NCBI GenBank assembly: GCA_017395045.1
Contig: JAFPWG010000010.1
Coordinates: forward strand, 1-64,000
Length of the DNA stretch: 64,000 nt
Source: Bacteroidales bacterium
Lineage (GTDB): Bacteria > Bacteroidota > Bacteroidia > Bacteroidales > UBA932
Reading direction: 5' to 3'
Both the position numbers and the translations under genes were made by a program. A model generated the notes under the pieces. The model saw only the letters and a list, made by a program, of their open reading frames with translations, made no database searches and was not told the DNA's origin. Shown here piece by piece: positions 27,967-36,815 of the stretch. Position 1 is the first letter of the stretch, and every line of letters starts with the position of its first letter.

Positions 27967-29310
27967 TTATTTGCAGAGCATGATGTCCAGGATCATCCGG
28001 TCGGTGGCCTGCATGCCCACGGAGCCGATTGATCCCAGGTTCCGGACGGTCTTTTCGATATCGTCCTCGATGATGCCGTCCGTGGAAGGGATGCAGGTGC
28101 CCCGCAGGGCGAGGACGGCGGACTGGATGGCGCTGGATACGCCGGAGGCGACCTTCATCGCGCAGCCGACCTTGGCCCCGTCGCATACCATGCCGGTGAT
28201 GTTGCCGATCATGTTCTTGATGGCGGCGCACACCTGTTCATAGGTGCCGCCCTGCAGATAGACGATGCCGCAGGCGGATCCGGTGGAGGCTACTACGCAG
28301 CCGCAGAGGGCCGACAGTTTCCCGAGGAATCCCTTGATGTGGATGGCTACGAGGTTCGACAGGATGAGCGCCCTGGCGAGGGGCTCGTCGCCGATGCCGT
28401 ATTTCAGTGCATACGCGATGATGGGCATCGACACGGTGATGCCCTGGTTGCCGCTGCCGCTGTTGCTCATCGCGGGCAGCGTGCAGCCGGCCATGCGGGC
28501 GTCGGAAGCCGCGGCCGTCATTCCCATGGCGTAGCTCATGAGGTCGTCGCCGAAAACTTCCAGCTGGTTTTCGCGGATGGCCTTTCCCACGCGGAGACCG
28601 TAGTCTCCTTCCAGGCCTTCGCGGGCGAGGGCGAGGTTCAGCGTGCGGTCTTCCAGGATGAACGCGATGTCTTCAAAGTCGGCCGCAGAGGCAAAGTCAT
28701 AGATCTCCCGGACGCTCAGTTTATAGTCCAGCGTGGTTCGGTCCTTTGCGGCGGCGCCGGATTCGGAAGTCATCAGGATCCGGTCGGCGAAGCTGGTTTC
28801 CACGATCTTGTCATGATCGTCTTCGATGACGGCGTATGCGTGGGGATGGACCTCTGCCGACGCCTGGAGACCTTCGCCGAGGGAGACGGTCGCCTTTACG
28901 TACAGCAGGTGGTCCGTGTCGGCGACGGAGATGGTGACACGCTTCGTGGCGACCAGTTCCTTGGCCCGGGCCACGGCGCTTTCCGACACTCCGTGCAGGA
29001 CTTCCAGGCCCAGGGCGGGGTCGCCGCAGACGGCGCCGAGGGCCGCGGCGATGGGAAGGCCCACCATGCCGGTACCCGGGATACCCACGCCCATCCCGTT
29101 CTTGAGGATGTTGCCGCTGACGGCGACGGCGATGCGGAAATCGGCCGTCTGCCGCCACAGGAGGCAGTCCCCGCAGCGGGAACAGTTCTCGGAGATGATG
29201 TCTACGGCTTTCGCGACGGCGAGGGCCACGGCGATGGGTTCGGTACATCCCAGGGCAGGCTTCACTTCCTTGCGGATGAGTTCGATGATTTCGGCTTGGC
29301 GTCTGGTCAT
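27967..29310 (-). CDS. L-cysteine desulfidase / serine dehydratase-alpha-like protein (UPF0597 family)
   Basis: 447 residues from MTRRQAEI. The longer frame upstream crosses the promoter and is rejected. The family pattern includes ALGCTEPIAVALA near the N-terminus, a cysteine cluster CSRCGDC at about 43-49 and GNQGITVSMPI. Relatives (CdsB/CyuA and YhaM) carry a 4Fe-4S cluster and break down L-cysteine to pyruvate, ammonia and sulfide; some are annotated as L-serine deaminases. Cytoplasmic. It is co-transcribed with the M16 peptidase, which could link peptide breakdown with amino-acid catabolism, but that is inference. Confidence 0.85.
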   Translation of the reverse strand: MTRRQAEIIELIRKEVKPALGCTEPIAVALAVAKAVDIISENCSRCGDCLLWRQTADFRIAVAVSGNILKNGMGVGIPGTGMVGLPIAAALGAVCGDPALGLEVLHGVSESAVARAKELVATKRVTISVADTDHLLYVKATVSLGEGLQASAEVHPHAYAVIEDDHDKIVETSFADRILMTSESGAAAKDRTTLDYKLSVREIYDFASAADFEDIAFILEDRTLNLALAREGLEGDYGLRVGKAIRENQLEVFGDDLMSYAMGMTAAASDARMAGCTLPAMSNSGSGNQGITVSMPIIAYALKYGIGDEPLARALILSNLVAIHIKGFLGKLSALCGCVVASTGSACGIVYLQGGTYEQVCAAIKNMIGNITGMVCDGAKVGCAMKVASGVSSAIQSAVLALRGTCIPSTDGIIEDDIEKTVRNLGSIGSVGMQATDRMILDIMLCK

Positions 29311-29334
29311 GTCGGTACGGAATGGTTGCAGGTA

Positions 29335-29342
29335 CAAATGTA
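29335..29342 (-). promoter_or_regulatory. -7 promoter element of the desulfidase-like/M16 operon
   Basis: Minus strand reads TACATTTG, 24 bases upstream of the ATG at 29310. Confidence 0.6.
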
Positions 29343-29405
29343 ACCCTTTTCGAAGCAAAATACAAGATTGGATACCGAAGGGGTTGCGAAAACCGCGGAA
29401 ATGAA

Positions 29406-29413
29406 TATCTTTG
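29406..29413 (+). promoter_or_regulatory. -7 promoter element of the DUF4886-GH3-kinase operon
   Basis: TATCTTTG, 22 bases before the ATG at 29436. An in-frame ATG at 29418 lies almost on the expected transcription start and is therefore disfavoured. Confidence 0.65.
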
Positions 29414-29435
29414 CATAATGCAACCACGATTCAGC

Positions 29436-30281
29436 ATGAAAAGAGTCCTTGTCGTCCTAGCGACCATCCTTCTTACCCTCCCTGCCTGGGCCGGCCCGGC
29501 CCGCAGGGACACGCTCCGGATTCTCGCGATCGGCAACAGCTTCTCCCAGGATGCCATCGAGCAGAACCTTTGGGAGCTGTTCCAGCAGGAAGGGAAGGTG
29601 GTTGTCATCGGCAACCTCTATATCGGCGGCTGCACCCTCCAGCGGCACTTTTTCAATGCCAGGAACGATACGCCCGACTACATGTACCGGAAGGTCGTGG
29701 ACGGCATCAGGACCGAATACCCGCATTTTACTTTGGAAAAAGGCCTTGCCGACGAGCCTTGGGATGTGGTGAGCCTCCAGCAGGCAAGCGGAGTGTCGGG
29801 CATGTTCGAAACCTTCCAGCCTTACCTCCTGGAACTCGTCAGGTTTGTGAAGGCGCGTACGCGGGACGATGTCCGGCTGGTGTGGCACCAGACCTGGGCC
29901 TATTCGGCAGACGCACCCCATCCCGAATTCCCGAACTACGGCCGGGACCAGCAGCGGATGTACAAGGCCATCCTCGCCGCCGGAAAGCGTGCGATGCGGG
30001 AAAGCCGCATCCGGACGGTCGTTCCGTCGGGAACCGCCATCCAGAACGCCCGGGGAACCTTCCTGGGCGACAGGATGAACCGCGACGGCTACCATCTGGA
30101 ACTCACTTACGGGCGCTTTACGGCCGCCTGTACCTGGTATGAGGCGCTTACCGGCCGGGACGTGCGGCAGAACGCCTGGCATCCCGCATCCATTACGTCC
30201 GAAACGGCCGCCGCCTGCCGCGCCGCGGCGCACGCGGCCTGCCGGAAACCTTATGGAGTCACTAACAACATTGGAAGATAA
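29436..30281 (+). CDS. DUF4886 (SGNH-hydrolase-like) secreted protein
   Basis: 281 residues with a signal peptide (MKRVLVVLATILLTLPAWAG). The start is chosen because it follows the promoter and begins the signal sequence; 29418 is the alternative. The first SGNH block is AIGNSFSQDA (S35). An LQQASGV segment and a C-terminal HLELTYGRFTAACTWYE stretch follow, as in DUF4886 proteins common in Bacteroidota glycan loci. Activity is presumed esterase/deacetylase-like but unproven for the family. One base separates it from the GH3 gene. Confidence 0.8.
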   Translation: MKRVLVVLATILLTLPAWAGPARRDTLRILAIGNSFSQDAIEQNLWELFQQEGKVVVIGNLYIGGCTLQRHFFNARNDTPDYMYRKVVDGIRTEYPHFTLEKGLADEPWDVVSLQQASGVSGMFETFQPYLLELVRFVKARTRDDVRLVWHQTWAYSADAPHPEFPNYGRDQQRMYKAILAAGKRAMRESRIRTVVPSGTAIQNARGTFLGDRMNRDGYHLELTYGRFTAACTWYEALTGRDVRQNAWHPASITSETAAACRAAAHAACRKPYGVTNNIGR

Positions 30282-30282
30282 C

Positions 30283-32604
30283 ATGATCAGAACTGCATTG
30301 AAAGCGGCATCCGTTTCCGTGGCGGCCCTCGTCCTCGGATGCTGCGGCAACCCCAAAGTCACCCCCGCCATCGCCCCGGACAAGGACGTGGAGGCAAAGG
30401 TCGAGAGCGTTCTCAAGGGCATGACCCTGGAGGAGAAGGCCGGACAGATGGTCCAGCTCTCCATCATGGTCCTCGAGAACCAGACGCGGGACGACGTGGA
30501 CCCGGCGAAGATGGACGTCATTTTCGGAAAGTACAAGGTGGGCTCCATCCTGAACGTGATGCAGGACCGCGCTTTCCCGCGTGAAAAGACGGCGGATTAC
30601 CTGACCAAGATCCAGGAGAGTTCGATGAAGAACATCGGCATCCCCTGCATCTACGGACTGGACATGATCCACGGCGCCAGCTACCTGACGGACGGAACGC
30701 TGTTCCCGCAGGAGATCAATCTGGCCGCCACCTTCAACCGCGACTATGCGAAGGCGATGGGCGAGGCGATGGCCTACGAGACCCGCGCCGCGCAGTGCCC
30801 GTGGGTGTTCTCTCCGGTGATGGACCTGGGCCGTGACCCGCGTTGGCCGCGCCAGTGGGAGAGCTTCGGCGAAGACCCGTACCTGCAGGCCGAGATGGCC
30901 CGGATCGAGACCGTGGCCATCCAGGGCGGGGATCCCAACCATATCGACCTGGAGCATGCGGCCGTGAGCATCAAGCATTTCATGGGGTATGGCGTACCGC
31001 TCTCCGGCAAGGACCGCACCCCGGCCTATATCGCCGAGAACGACCTGCGCGAGAAGTTCTTCCGCCCGTTCAAGGAGTGCTTCCAGGCCGGCGCCCTCAC
31101 GGCGATGGTCAATTCCGCTTCCATCAACGGCGTCCCGACGCATGCGAACGCCATCCTTCTCTCCGGTTGGGTGAAGGAGCAGCTGGGTTGGGACGGCATG
31201 TTCGTGACCGACTGGGCCGATATCGACAACCTCTTCAACCGCGACCACGTAGCCGCGGACAAGCGGGAAGCGGTGGCCCTGGGCATCAACGCGGGTATCG
31301 ACATGATCATGGACCCGTATGATCCCGAGTGCTGCAACGTCATCGTGGACCTGGTGAAGTCCGGCGACATCCCGATGTCCCGTATCGACGACGCCGTCCG
31401 CCGTATCCTGCGCCTGAAGGTCCGCCTGGGCCTGTTCGACAACCCGACCTGGGACCGCGAGTATCCCGAGTTCGCCTCGGAGAAATTCGCCAAGGCTTCC
31501 TATGACGCCGCCGTGGAGTCCGAGGTCCTGCTCAAGAACGAAGGCATCCTTCCGCTCAAGGGAACGGAACGCATCCTCGTGACCGGCCCGAACGCCAACA
31601 GCCTCCGTACCCTGAACGGCGGCTGGTCCTATACCTGGCAGGGGAATGCCGATGCGTTCGTCCCGCAGTTCAATACCATTCTGGAGGCCCTGCAGAACCG
31701 ATTCCCCGGAAAGGTGACCTGGGTGCCGGCCATCGTTTACAACGAGGGTTACGGCGCCTGGGAAGACGAGACCGTCGCCAGCATCCAGCAGGCCGTGAAC
31801 GTCGCCCGCCAGTCGGACGTCGTGATCTGCTGCGTGGGAGAGAATTCGTACTGCGAGACCCCGGGCAACATGAACGACCTGAACCTGTCGCAGAACCAGA
31901 AGGATCTCGTGAAGGCGGTCGCCGCCACCGGGAAGCCGGTCATCCTCGTGCTGAACGAGGGCCGTCCCCGCATCATCGGCGATATCGAGCCGCTGGCGAA
32001 GGCCGTCGTGGACGTGATGCTTCCGTCCAACTATGGCGGCGACGCCCTGGCCGCCCTCCTCTCCGGCGACGAGAATTTCTCCGGCAAACTCCCGTTCACC
32101 TATCCCAAGCACATCAACGCCCTTCATACCTACGATTACAAGGTCTCCGAGCACCGCGAGATGATGGACGGCTCGTACAACTACGAGGCCGTGATGGATG
32201 TCCAGTGGCCGTTCGGTTTCGGACTTGGCTACACGACTTTCGCATACGGCGACTTCGTGCTGGAGAGCCCGGCCGATTTCAAGGCCGGCGACGTCCTGAA
32301 AGTCTCGGTCAAGGTCACCAATACCGGCGACCGCGCCGGCAAGGAAGCCGTCCTGCTGTACAGCTCAGACCTCGTCGCCTCCCTGATTCCGGACGTCAAG
32401 CGTCTCCGCGGCTTCGAGAAGGTGGCCCTGGAGCCGGGGGAGAGCAAGACCGTGACCTTCGAGATTCCGGCCCATGAACTGGCCTTCGTGGGCGCCGACG
32501 GCAAGTGGCGCCTGGAGAAGGGCGAGTTCCGCCTTTCCTGCGGCGGCCTGGGCGTGATGGCCAACTGCACTGAAACCAAAGTTTGGGAAACACCTAACAT
32601 CTGA
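30283..32604 (+). CDS. GH3 beta-glucosidase, lipoprotein
   Basis: 773 residues from MIRTALKA, one base after the upstream stop; this start gives a lipobox (VLGC, cysteine at 22). The domain order is GH3 TIM barrel, alpha/beta sandwich and FnIII-like domain. The nucleophile is D310 in MFVTDWAD. The segments GLDMIHGASYL and SIKHFMGYGVP place it in the BglX/exo-beta-glucanase group. As a lipoprotein it may be surface exposed or periplasmic. It is followed directly by a sugar kinase-like gene and a nucleotidyltransferase, so the released sugar may be activated in the cytoplasm. Confidence 0.9.
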   Translation: MIRTALKAASVSVAALVLGCCGNPKVTPAIAPDKDVEAKVESVLKGMTLEEKAGQMVQLSIMVLENQTRDDVDPAKMDVIFGKYKVGSILNVMQDRAFPREKTADYLTKIQESSMKNIGIPCIYGLDMIHGASYLTDGTLFPQEINLAATFNRDYAKAMGEAMAYETRAAQCPWVFSPVMDLGRDPRWPRQWESFGEDPYLQAEMARIETVAIQGGDPNHIDLEHAAVSIKHFMGYGVPLSGKDRTPAYIAENDLREKFFRPFKECFQAGALTAMVNSASINGVPTHANAILLSGWVKEQLGWDGMFVTDWADIDNLFNRDHVAADKREAVALGINAGIDMIMDPYDPECCNVIVDLVKSGDIPMSRIDDAVRRILRLKVRLGLFDNPTWDREYPEFASEKFAKASYDAAVESEVLLKNEGILPLKGTERILVTGPNANSLRTLNGGWSYTWQGNADAFVPQFNTILEALQNRFPGKVTWVPAIVYNEGYGAWEDETVASIQQAVNVARQSDVVICCVGENSYCETPGNMNDLNLSQNQKDLVKAVAATGKPVILVLNEGRPRIIGDIEPLAKAVVDVMLPSNYGGDALAALLSGDENFSGKLPFTYPKHINALHTYDYKVSEHREMMDGSYNYEAVMDVQWPFGFGLGYTTFAYGDFVLESPADFKAGDVLKVSVKVTNTGDRAGKEAVLLYSSDLVASLIPDVKRLRGFEKVALEPGESKTVTFEIPAHELAFVGADGKWRLEKGEFRLSCGGLGVMANCTETKVWETPNI

Positions 32605-32605
32605 T

Positions 32606-33691
32606 ATGAAGACCCTAGAAGAACTCAAGTCCATTACCGGACAGTTTGCCATCCAGGGCAACATCCTGGAGATCAAGCCGCTTGGCAACGGCCTCATCAA
32701 CGACACCCTCCTGGTCAAGACCGACGGACCGGACAATTACGTGCTCCAGCGCGTGAACAACGCCATCTTCCAGGACGTAGAACTCCTGCAGCATAACATC
32801 GACTGCGCGACGGCCCATATCCGCCGGAAACTCGCCGGAGACCCGGACATCGACCGGAAGGTCCTGACCTTCATCCCCTGCAAGGCGACGGGAAAGACCT
32901 ACTGGACCGACGGGGAAACCTTCTGGCGCGTGTCGGTGTTCATCAAGGACGCCTTTACGTACGAGACGGTGAATCCGGAGTATTCCTACTATGCCGGCAA
33001 GGCCTTCGGCCAGTTCGAGGCCATGCTCTCCGACATTCCGGACACCCTGGGCGAGACCATTCCCGATTTCCACAACATGGAACTCCGTGCCCGCCAGCTG
33101 AAGGAGGCTGTGGCGGCCGACAAGGCCGGCCGCATGGCCGAGCCCGAGGTGCAGGCCATCCTGGCCGACCTGAAACCTTTCGAGGAGGAAATGTGCAAGG
33201 CCGAGCGCCTGTATCGGGAGGGCGTCCTTCCCAAGCGCATCTGCCACTGCGACACGAAGGTGAACAACATGATGTTCGACAAGGATGGAAACATCCTCTG
33301 CGTCATCGACCTGGATACGCTCATGCCGTCCTTCGTCTTCTCCGATTTCGGCGACTTCCTGCGCACCGCCGCGAACACCGTGGCCGAGGATGACCCCGCC
33401 GTGGAGAAGGTCGATTTCCGGATGGACATCTTCGAGGCCTTCGCCAAGGGTTATGTGGAGTCCGCCAAGGTGTTCCTGACCCCGATCGAGAAGGAAAACC
33501 TGCCGTACGCCGCCTGCCTGTTCCCTTATATGCAGGCCGTCCGCTTCTTTGCCGACTACATCAACGGAGATGTCTACTACAAGATCAAGTATCCGGAGCA
33601 TAACCTCGTCCGTACCCGCAACCAGGTGGCCCTCTTCCACGCCGCCTATGCGAAGGTGCCGCAGATGAAGGCGTTCATCGACAGCCTGTAA
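32606..33691 (+). CDS. Aminoglycoside phosphotransferase-fold sugar kinase (N-acetylhexosamine 1-kinase-like)
   Basis: 361 residues, one base after the GH3 stop. The kinase fold is shown by the catalytic loop HCDTKVNNMMFD (H214, D216, N221) and the metal-binding VIDLDT (D235, D237). The N-terminal lobe has LGNGLINDTLLV and YVLQRVN. These segments resemble the NahK-type anomeric kinases that convert GlcNAc/GalNAc or related sugars to 1-phosphates. The next gene makes an NDP-sugar from a 1-phosphate, supporting this role. Substrate is not determined. Confidence 0.75.
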   Translation: MKTLEELKSITGQFAIQGNILEIKPLGNGLINDTLLVKTDGPDNYVLQRVNNAIFQDVELLQHNIDCATAHIRRKLAGDPDIDRKVLTFIPCKATGKTYWTDGETFWRVSVFIKDAFTYETVNPEYSYYAGKAFGQFEAMLSDIPDTLGETIPDFHNMELRARQLKEAVAADKAGRMAEPEVQAILADLKPFEEEMCKAERLYREGVLPKRICHCDTKVNNMMFDKDGNILCVIDLDTLMPSFVFSDFGDFLRTAANTVAEDDPAVEKVDFRMDIFEAFAKGYVESAKVFLTPIEKENLPYAACLFPYMQAVRFFADYINGDVYYKIKYPEHNLVRTRNQVALFHAAYAKVPQMKAFIDSL

Positions 33692-34740
33692 TGAACACCC
33701 ACGTCGTCATCATGGCCGGAGGCATCGGCAGTCGCCTCTGGCCGCTCAGCACGCCCGAAACGCCCAAGCAGTTCATCGACATCCTCGGGGTGGGACAGTC
33801 GCTGCTCCAGCTGACGGTGGAGCGTTTCCTGCCCGTCTGCCCGCCGGACCGGTTCTGGGTCGTCACTTCCGAAAAGTATGTCGACATCGTCCGGCAGCAG
33901 CTTCCCGCGGTGCCCGACGACCAGATCCTGGCCGAGCCGGAAGCCCGCAATACAGCGCCCTGTATCGCTTATGCTTCCTGGAAGATTTCCCGGAAAGACC
34001 CGGATGCGAATATCGTCGTCACCCCGGCGGATGCGCTGGTGCTGAAGACTTTCGCGTTCACGGAGACCATCCGGAAGGCACTCACGTTCACCGAGGTGTA
34101 CGGCGGGATTGTCACCGTGGGCATCGCTCCCACGCGACCGGAGACCGGCTACGGCTACATCCATGCCGCCGAGGCGGTCCAGGGACGGGTCGTAAAGGTG
34201 TCCGAATTCTGGGAGAAACCCGACCTTGCCACCGCGGAGGCCTATCTGGCCGACGGACACTATTTCTGGAATGCCGGTATTTTCGTGTGGAAGGTATCGA
34301 CCATCGTCGAGGAACTCCGCGCCCACGCCCCGCAGATCGCCGGGGTAATGGACCGGCTTGCCCCGTCCTTCTTCACGGAAGGGGAGGCGGCCGCCTTGAA
34401 GGAACTTTTCCCGACCTGCGAAAAGGTGTCCATCGACTATGCCGTCATGGAGAAGTCCGGCAGCATCCACGTGATTGCGGCGGACCTGGGCTGGAGCGAC
34501 CTGGGCAGCTGGGGATCCATCAAGACGCACGTCCAGCCGGACGCGGACGGAAACGCCGTCATCGGCGGCGACGTGCGCCTGTTCGGCTGCAAGGATTGCT
34601 TCGTGCACACGGCAGGGGAAAAGACCGTCGTCGTGGAAGGTCTTGACGGTTATATCGTTGCGGAATCTGCCGGCCGCCTGCTGGTTTGCCGGTTGTCGGA
34701 AGAGCAGCGGATCAAAGAGTTTTCTTCTGAAAAAAATTGA
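33691..34740 (+). CDS. manC: Mannose-1-phosphate guanylyltransferase
   Basis: 349 residues; the ATG shares one base with the upstream stop (TAATG). The nucleotide-binding loop MAGGIGSRLWPLSTPETPKQF, the EPEARNTAPCIA motif, the VTPADAL segment and FWNAGIF are diagnostic of GDP-mannose pyrophosphorylases of the single-domain type (no phosphomannose isomerase domain). It makes GDP-mannose, the precursor of GDP-fucose and mannosylated surface glycans. It is the last gene of the operon, followed by the tRNA promoter. Confidence 0.92.
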   Translation: MNTHVVIMAGGIGSRLWPLSTPETPKQFIDILGVGQSLLQLTVERFLPVCPPDRFWVVTSEKYVDIVRQQLPAVPDDQILAEPEARNTAPCIAYASWKISRKDPDANIVVTPADALVLKTFAFTETIRKALTFTEVYGGIVTVGIAPTRPETGYGYIHAAEAVQGRVVKVSEFWEKPDLATAEAYLADGHYFWNAGIFVWKVSTIVEELRAHAPQIAGVMDRLAPSFFTEGEAAALKELFPTCEKVSIDYAVMEKSGSIHVIAADLGWSDLGSWGSIKTHVQPDADGNAVIGGDVRLFGCKDCFVHTAGEKTVVVEGLDGYIVAESAGRLLVCRLSEEQRIKEFSSEKN

Positions 34741-34770
34741 GAAATCGCTTGCGGATTCAAAAAAAGTAAC

Positions 34771-34778
34771 TACCTTTG
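34771..34778 (+). promoter_or_regulatory. -7 promoter element of the tRNA-Lys pair
   Basis: TACCTTTG, 38 bases upstream of the first tRNA, preceded by an A-rich stretch and a TTG at about 34749. Confidence 0.6.
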
Positions 34779-34816
34779 CAATCCCGTTACGGAAAAAGCC
34801 AAAACGAGGAACGGAA

Positions 34817-34892
34817 GACTCGTTAGCTCAGTTGGTAGAGCACAACACTTTTAATGTTGGGGTCTCGGGTTCGAGCCCCGAACGGGTCACCA
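34817..34892 (+). tRNA. tRNA-Lys (anticodon UUU)
   Basis: The 7-base acceptor stem GACTCGT pairs with ACGGGTC at 34882-34888 (one G-U pair), and CCA is encoded. The D arm TAGCTCAGTTGGTAGAGCA, anticodon stem CAACA/TGTTG with loop CTTTTAA (anticodon at 34850-34852) and T arm CGGGTTCGAGCCCCG are all canonical. Confidence 0.97.
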
Positions 34893-34922
34893 AGGAAGCG
34901 GGTCTTCCACAAAAAGTTACCA

Positions 34923-34995
<73 letters not shown>

Positions 34996-35001
34996 CTTGA
35001 A

Positions 35002-35046
35002 AAAAGGTCTTGATACTCAATTGCTTATGAGTTCAAGACCTTTTCT
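35002..35046 (+). terminator. Rho-independent terminator after the tRNA pair
   Basis: AAAAGGTCTTGA pairs with TCAAGACCTTTT (35033-35044), with ACTCA/TGAGT extending the stem towards the loop, and a T-rich tail follows. The sequence from 35047 to 35178 is an AT-rich spacer with a TAAATTTG promoter-like element at 35101-35108. Confidence 0.8.
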
Positions 35047-35178
35047 TTGTTATTCGAACCTTTTTTGGGGGGCTTTTGGACATTTATTAGAAAATAAACA
35101 TAAATTTGCAATATAAATACACAAATGGTGTTATAAACATATCTTTCATTTGTGAATCTATGAAAAATAATTGAGGTT

Positions 35179-36125
35179 ATGTTTTTATCTAAGAGAGACA
35201 TTCCCAATTTGGGTCGTAACCTATTTACCATCTTAATTATTTTGTTTTCATTAGGTTGCGAATGAACTATGCCGGAATCTCAAGTAAAAGAAAATGAATC
35301 TTTTATTCAGACAAAAAGTGGGATTAATGGGACAGAAAGAGTCGATTATGGGCAATATCCTACGACTTTTTTGAATCTCCCTTACATTATTCTGGAGAAT
35401 GGGATTAAGGTTAATGTTTGTGACGATTCCTTATATGTCTTTGACGGTGACATCTTGCTGAGTGAACGAGATTTAGAGGTGTTGTCAAAGTTAGATACTA
35501 CCGAGATTCAATTATCCCGATCGGCTTCAATTATTACATCATCCTCATCAACATATCGTTGGCCAATGGGATTGTCCCATATTATATGACGATAAGTATG
35601 CCACCGGCATATCGCTCAACTGCAGCTCAGGCGATGAGTACAATCAGCGCTCATTCAGGAGTTACTTTTGTAAATGCCTGGAATTATAGCGATTACGACG
35701 ATTATATTGCTTTTCAGTACTCATCTTCTGGAAACAACTCCTACGTTGGTCGCCAAGGTGGAGGACAACCGATAAATATTCATAACAACCACAAAGGCAT
35801 TATCATCCACGAAATCATGCATGCGTTAGGTTTCTTTCACGAACATTCAAGGGCAAACCGGGATTCATATATCTCGATTAACTGGTCTAACATACGTCCT
35901 GAGAACGAGTACAGTTTTTATCAATATACTTCTGGGGTTGATCTGGGGGGATTTGATTTCGAATCCATTATGTTGTATTCATCTTACATCTATGATCCCA
36001 CATTTGTTTATGATACATCTATTCCCGTAATGCGAAAACTTGATAATACCACTTTTACAGGACAACGGGACTCTTTGTCTACGGGTGATATCAACGGCTT
36101 GGTGAGTATTTATGGAATGCCGTAA
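35179..36125 (+). pseudogene. Astacin-like (M12A) metalloprotease lipoprotein, broken twice
   Basis: The ATG at 35179 starts a lipoprotein signal ending FSLGCE, and the next codon is TGA (35263-35265). The same frame then continues as a protease propeptide to 35562, where the astacin start motif RWP is expected to run into NGIVPYY. That second part is in another frame, so one base is missing near 35563-35565. Downstream, HEIMHALGFFHEHSR is an intact astacin zinc site and SIMLY is the Met-turn. Two lesions argue for a pseudogene; sequencing error or start at 35269 cannot be excluded. Base composition is clearly AT-richer than the neighbours. Confidence 0.8.
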
Positions 36126-36171
36126 CCAAAGTACTATTTGAATCAATTTAGTTTTTTTTCATTATCATTTA

Positions 36172-36684
36172 ATGTTTATGATTATGACAGGAGTTAATGA
36201 CAGGCTATTCCAGATTGTTCTGGTCCTGGTATGCTTCATTTTTGTTTTGTCTTGTGATAATAAGAATAATCAATCAGAAGATGTCACAGAAAAGAGCAAA
36301 GTTTTCTTATATGAAGGCTCCGGCGAGAGTGGATTCCAAATGTTAATATCACTTTATCCTAATAACACCGCTAAAGTCTTGTCTGGATGCCCGCGGTATG
36401 ATAGCGATTCACAACTGATTGATGGAACCGCAGATGTTGAGAATCTGACTTGGTCGAAAACTGTGGACGGATTCATTCTGAAAGATGCCGCTGCCAGTTG
36501 CTTATACACGGCTGTTGTCAGGAAAGGAGAGAATTTGGAAGAAGAGTCAGGAATGCCTTACGGCGTTACCATCAGTTGGTCCCATTCAGCAGGCGTTTGC
36601 TGGGAAACCTATGCCGAAGAAAAAGGATGGAAGAGGGAGGTGAACCTAAACTTGTGGATCAATCTTTGGGGAGATGACCTCTAA
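36172..36684 (+). CDS. Small predicted lipoprotein of unknown function
   Basis: 170 residues. A hydrophobic N-terminal segment ends in a lipobox (FVLSC, cysteine at about 28), followed by a charged linker (DNKNNQSEDVTEKSK) and a compact domain with two cysteines and several tryptophans. Three in-frame ATGs lie in the first five codons; the first is used. I do not recognise the family. It shares the low GC of the astacin pseudogene and lies in the same putative island, so it may be cargo or an inhibitor/partner of the protease; that is speculation. Confidence 0.6.
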   Translation: MFMIMTGVNDRLFQIVLVLVCFIFVLSCDNKNNQSEDVTEKSKVFLYEGSGESGFQMLISLYPNNTAKVLSGCPRYDSDSQLIDGTADVENLTWSKTVDGFILKDAAASCLYTAVVRKGENLEEESGMPYGVTISWSHSAGVCWETYAEEKGWKREVNLNLWINLWGDDL

Positions 36685-36708
36685 ATCGGATATCGGCAAA
36701 CCGTTTAT

Positions 36709-36736
36709 TCCCTGAGAGTGTACTTGAAAAAAGATC
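36709..36736 (+). repeat. Direct repeat, right copy (tRNA-Lys 3' end remnant)
   Basis: TCCCTGAGAGTGTACTTGAA and the following AAAAGATC match the 3' end and flank of tRNA-Lys(CUU) at 34982-35009, with three differences in 28 bases. No other part of a tRNA is present here. Confidence 0.75.
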
Positions 36737-36757
36737 GAAGAAATTCGGTCTTTTTTT
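36727..36757 (+). terminator. Rho-independent terminator at the right edge of the island
   Basis: A-rich lead, GATCGAA (36733-36739), loop GAAA, TTCGGTC (36744-36750, one G-T pair), then seven T. The left half of the stem lies inside the tRNA-derived repeat. Confidence 0.75.
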
Positions 36758-36768
36758 CTTTTTTATGC

Positions 36769-36776
36769 TATATTTG
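36769..36776 (+). promoter_or_regulatory. -7 promoter element upstream of the 36816 gene
   Basis: TATATTTG, 39 bases before the ATG and just after the island terminator. Confidence 0.65.
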
Positions 36777-36815
36777 CCTTTCGGAAACACACAAAACACT
36801 AATACCATAAACATT

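Noticed and set aside
35025-35231. 68-codon minus-strand frame in the AT-rich island
   Set aside because: Overlaps the terminator and the lipoprotein signal codons of the astacin gene; arises from low GC content.
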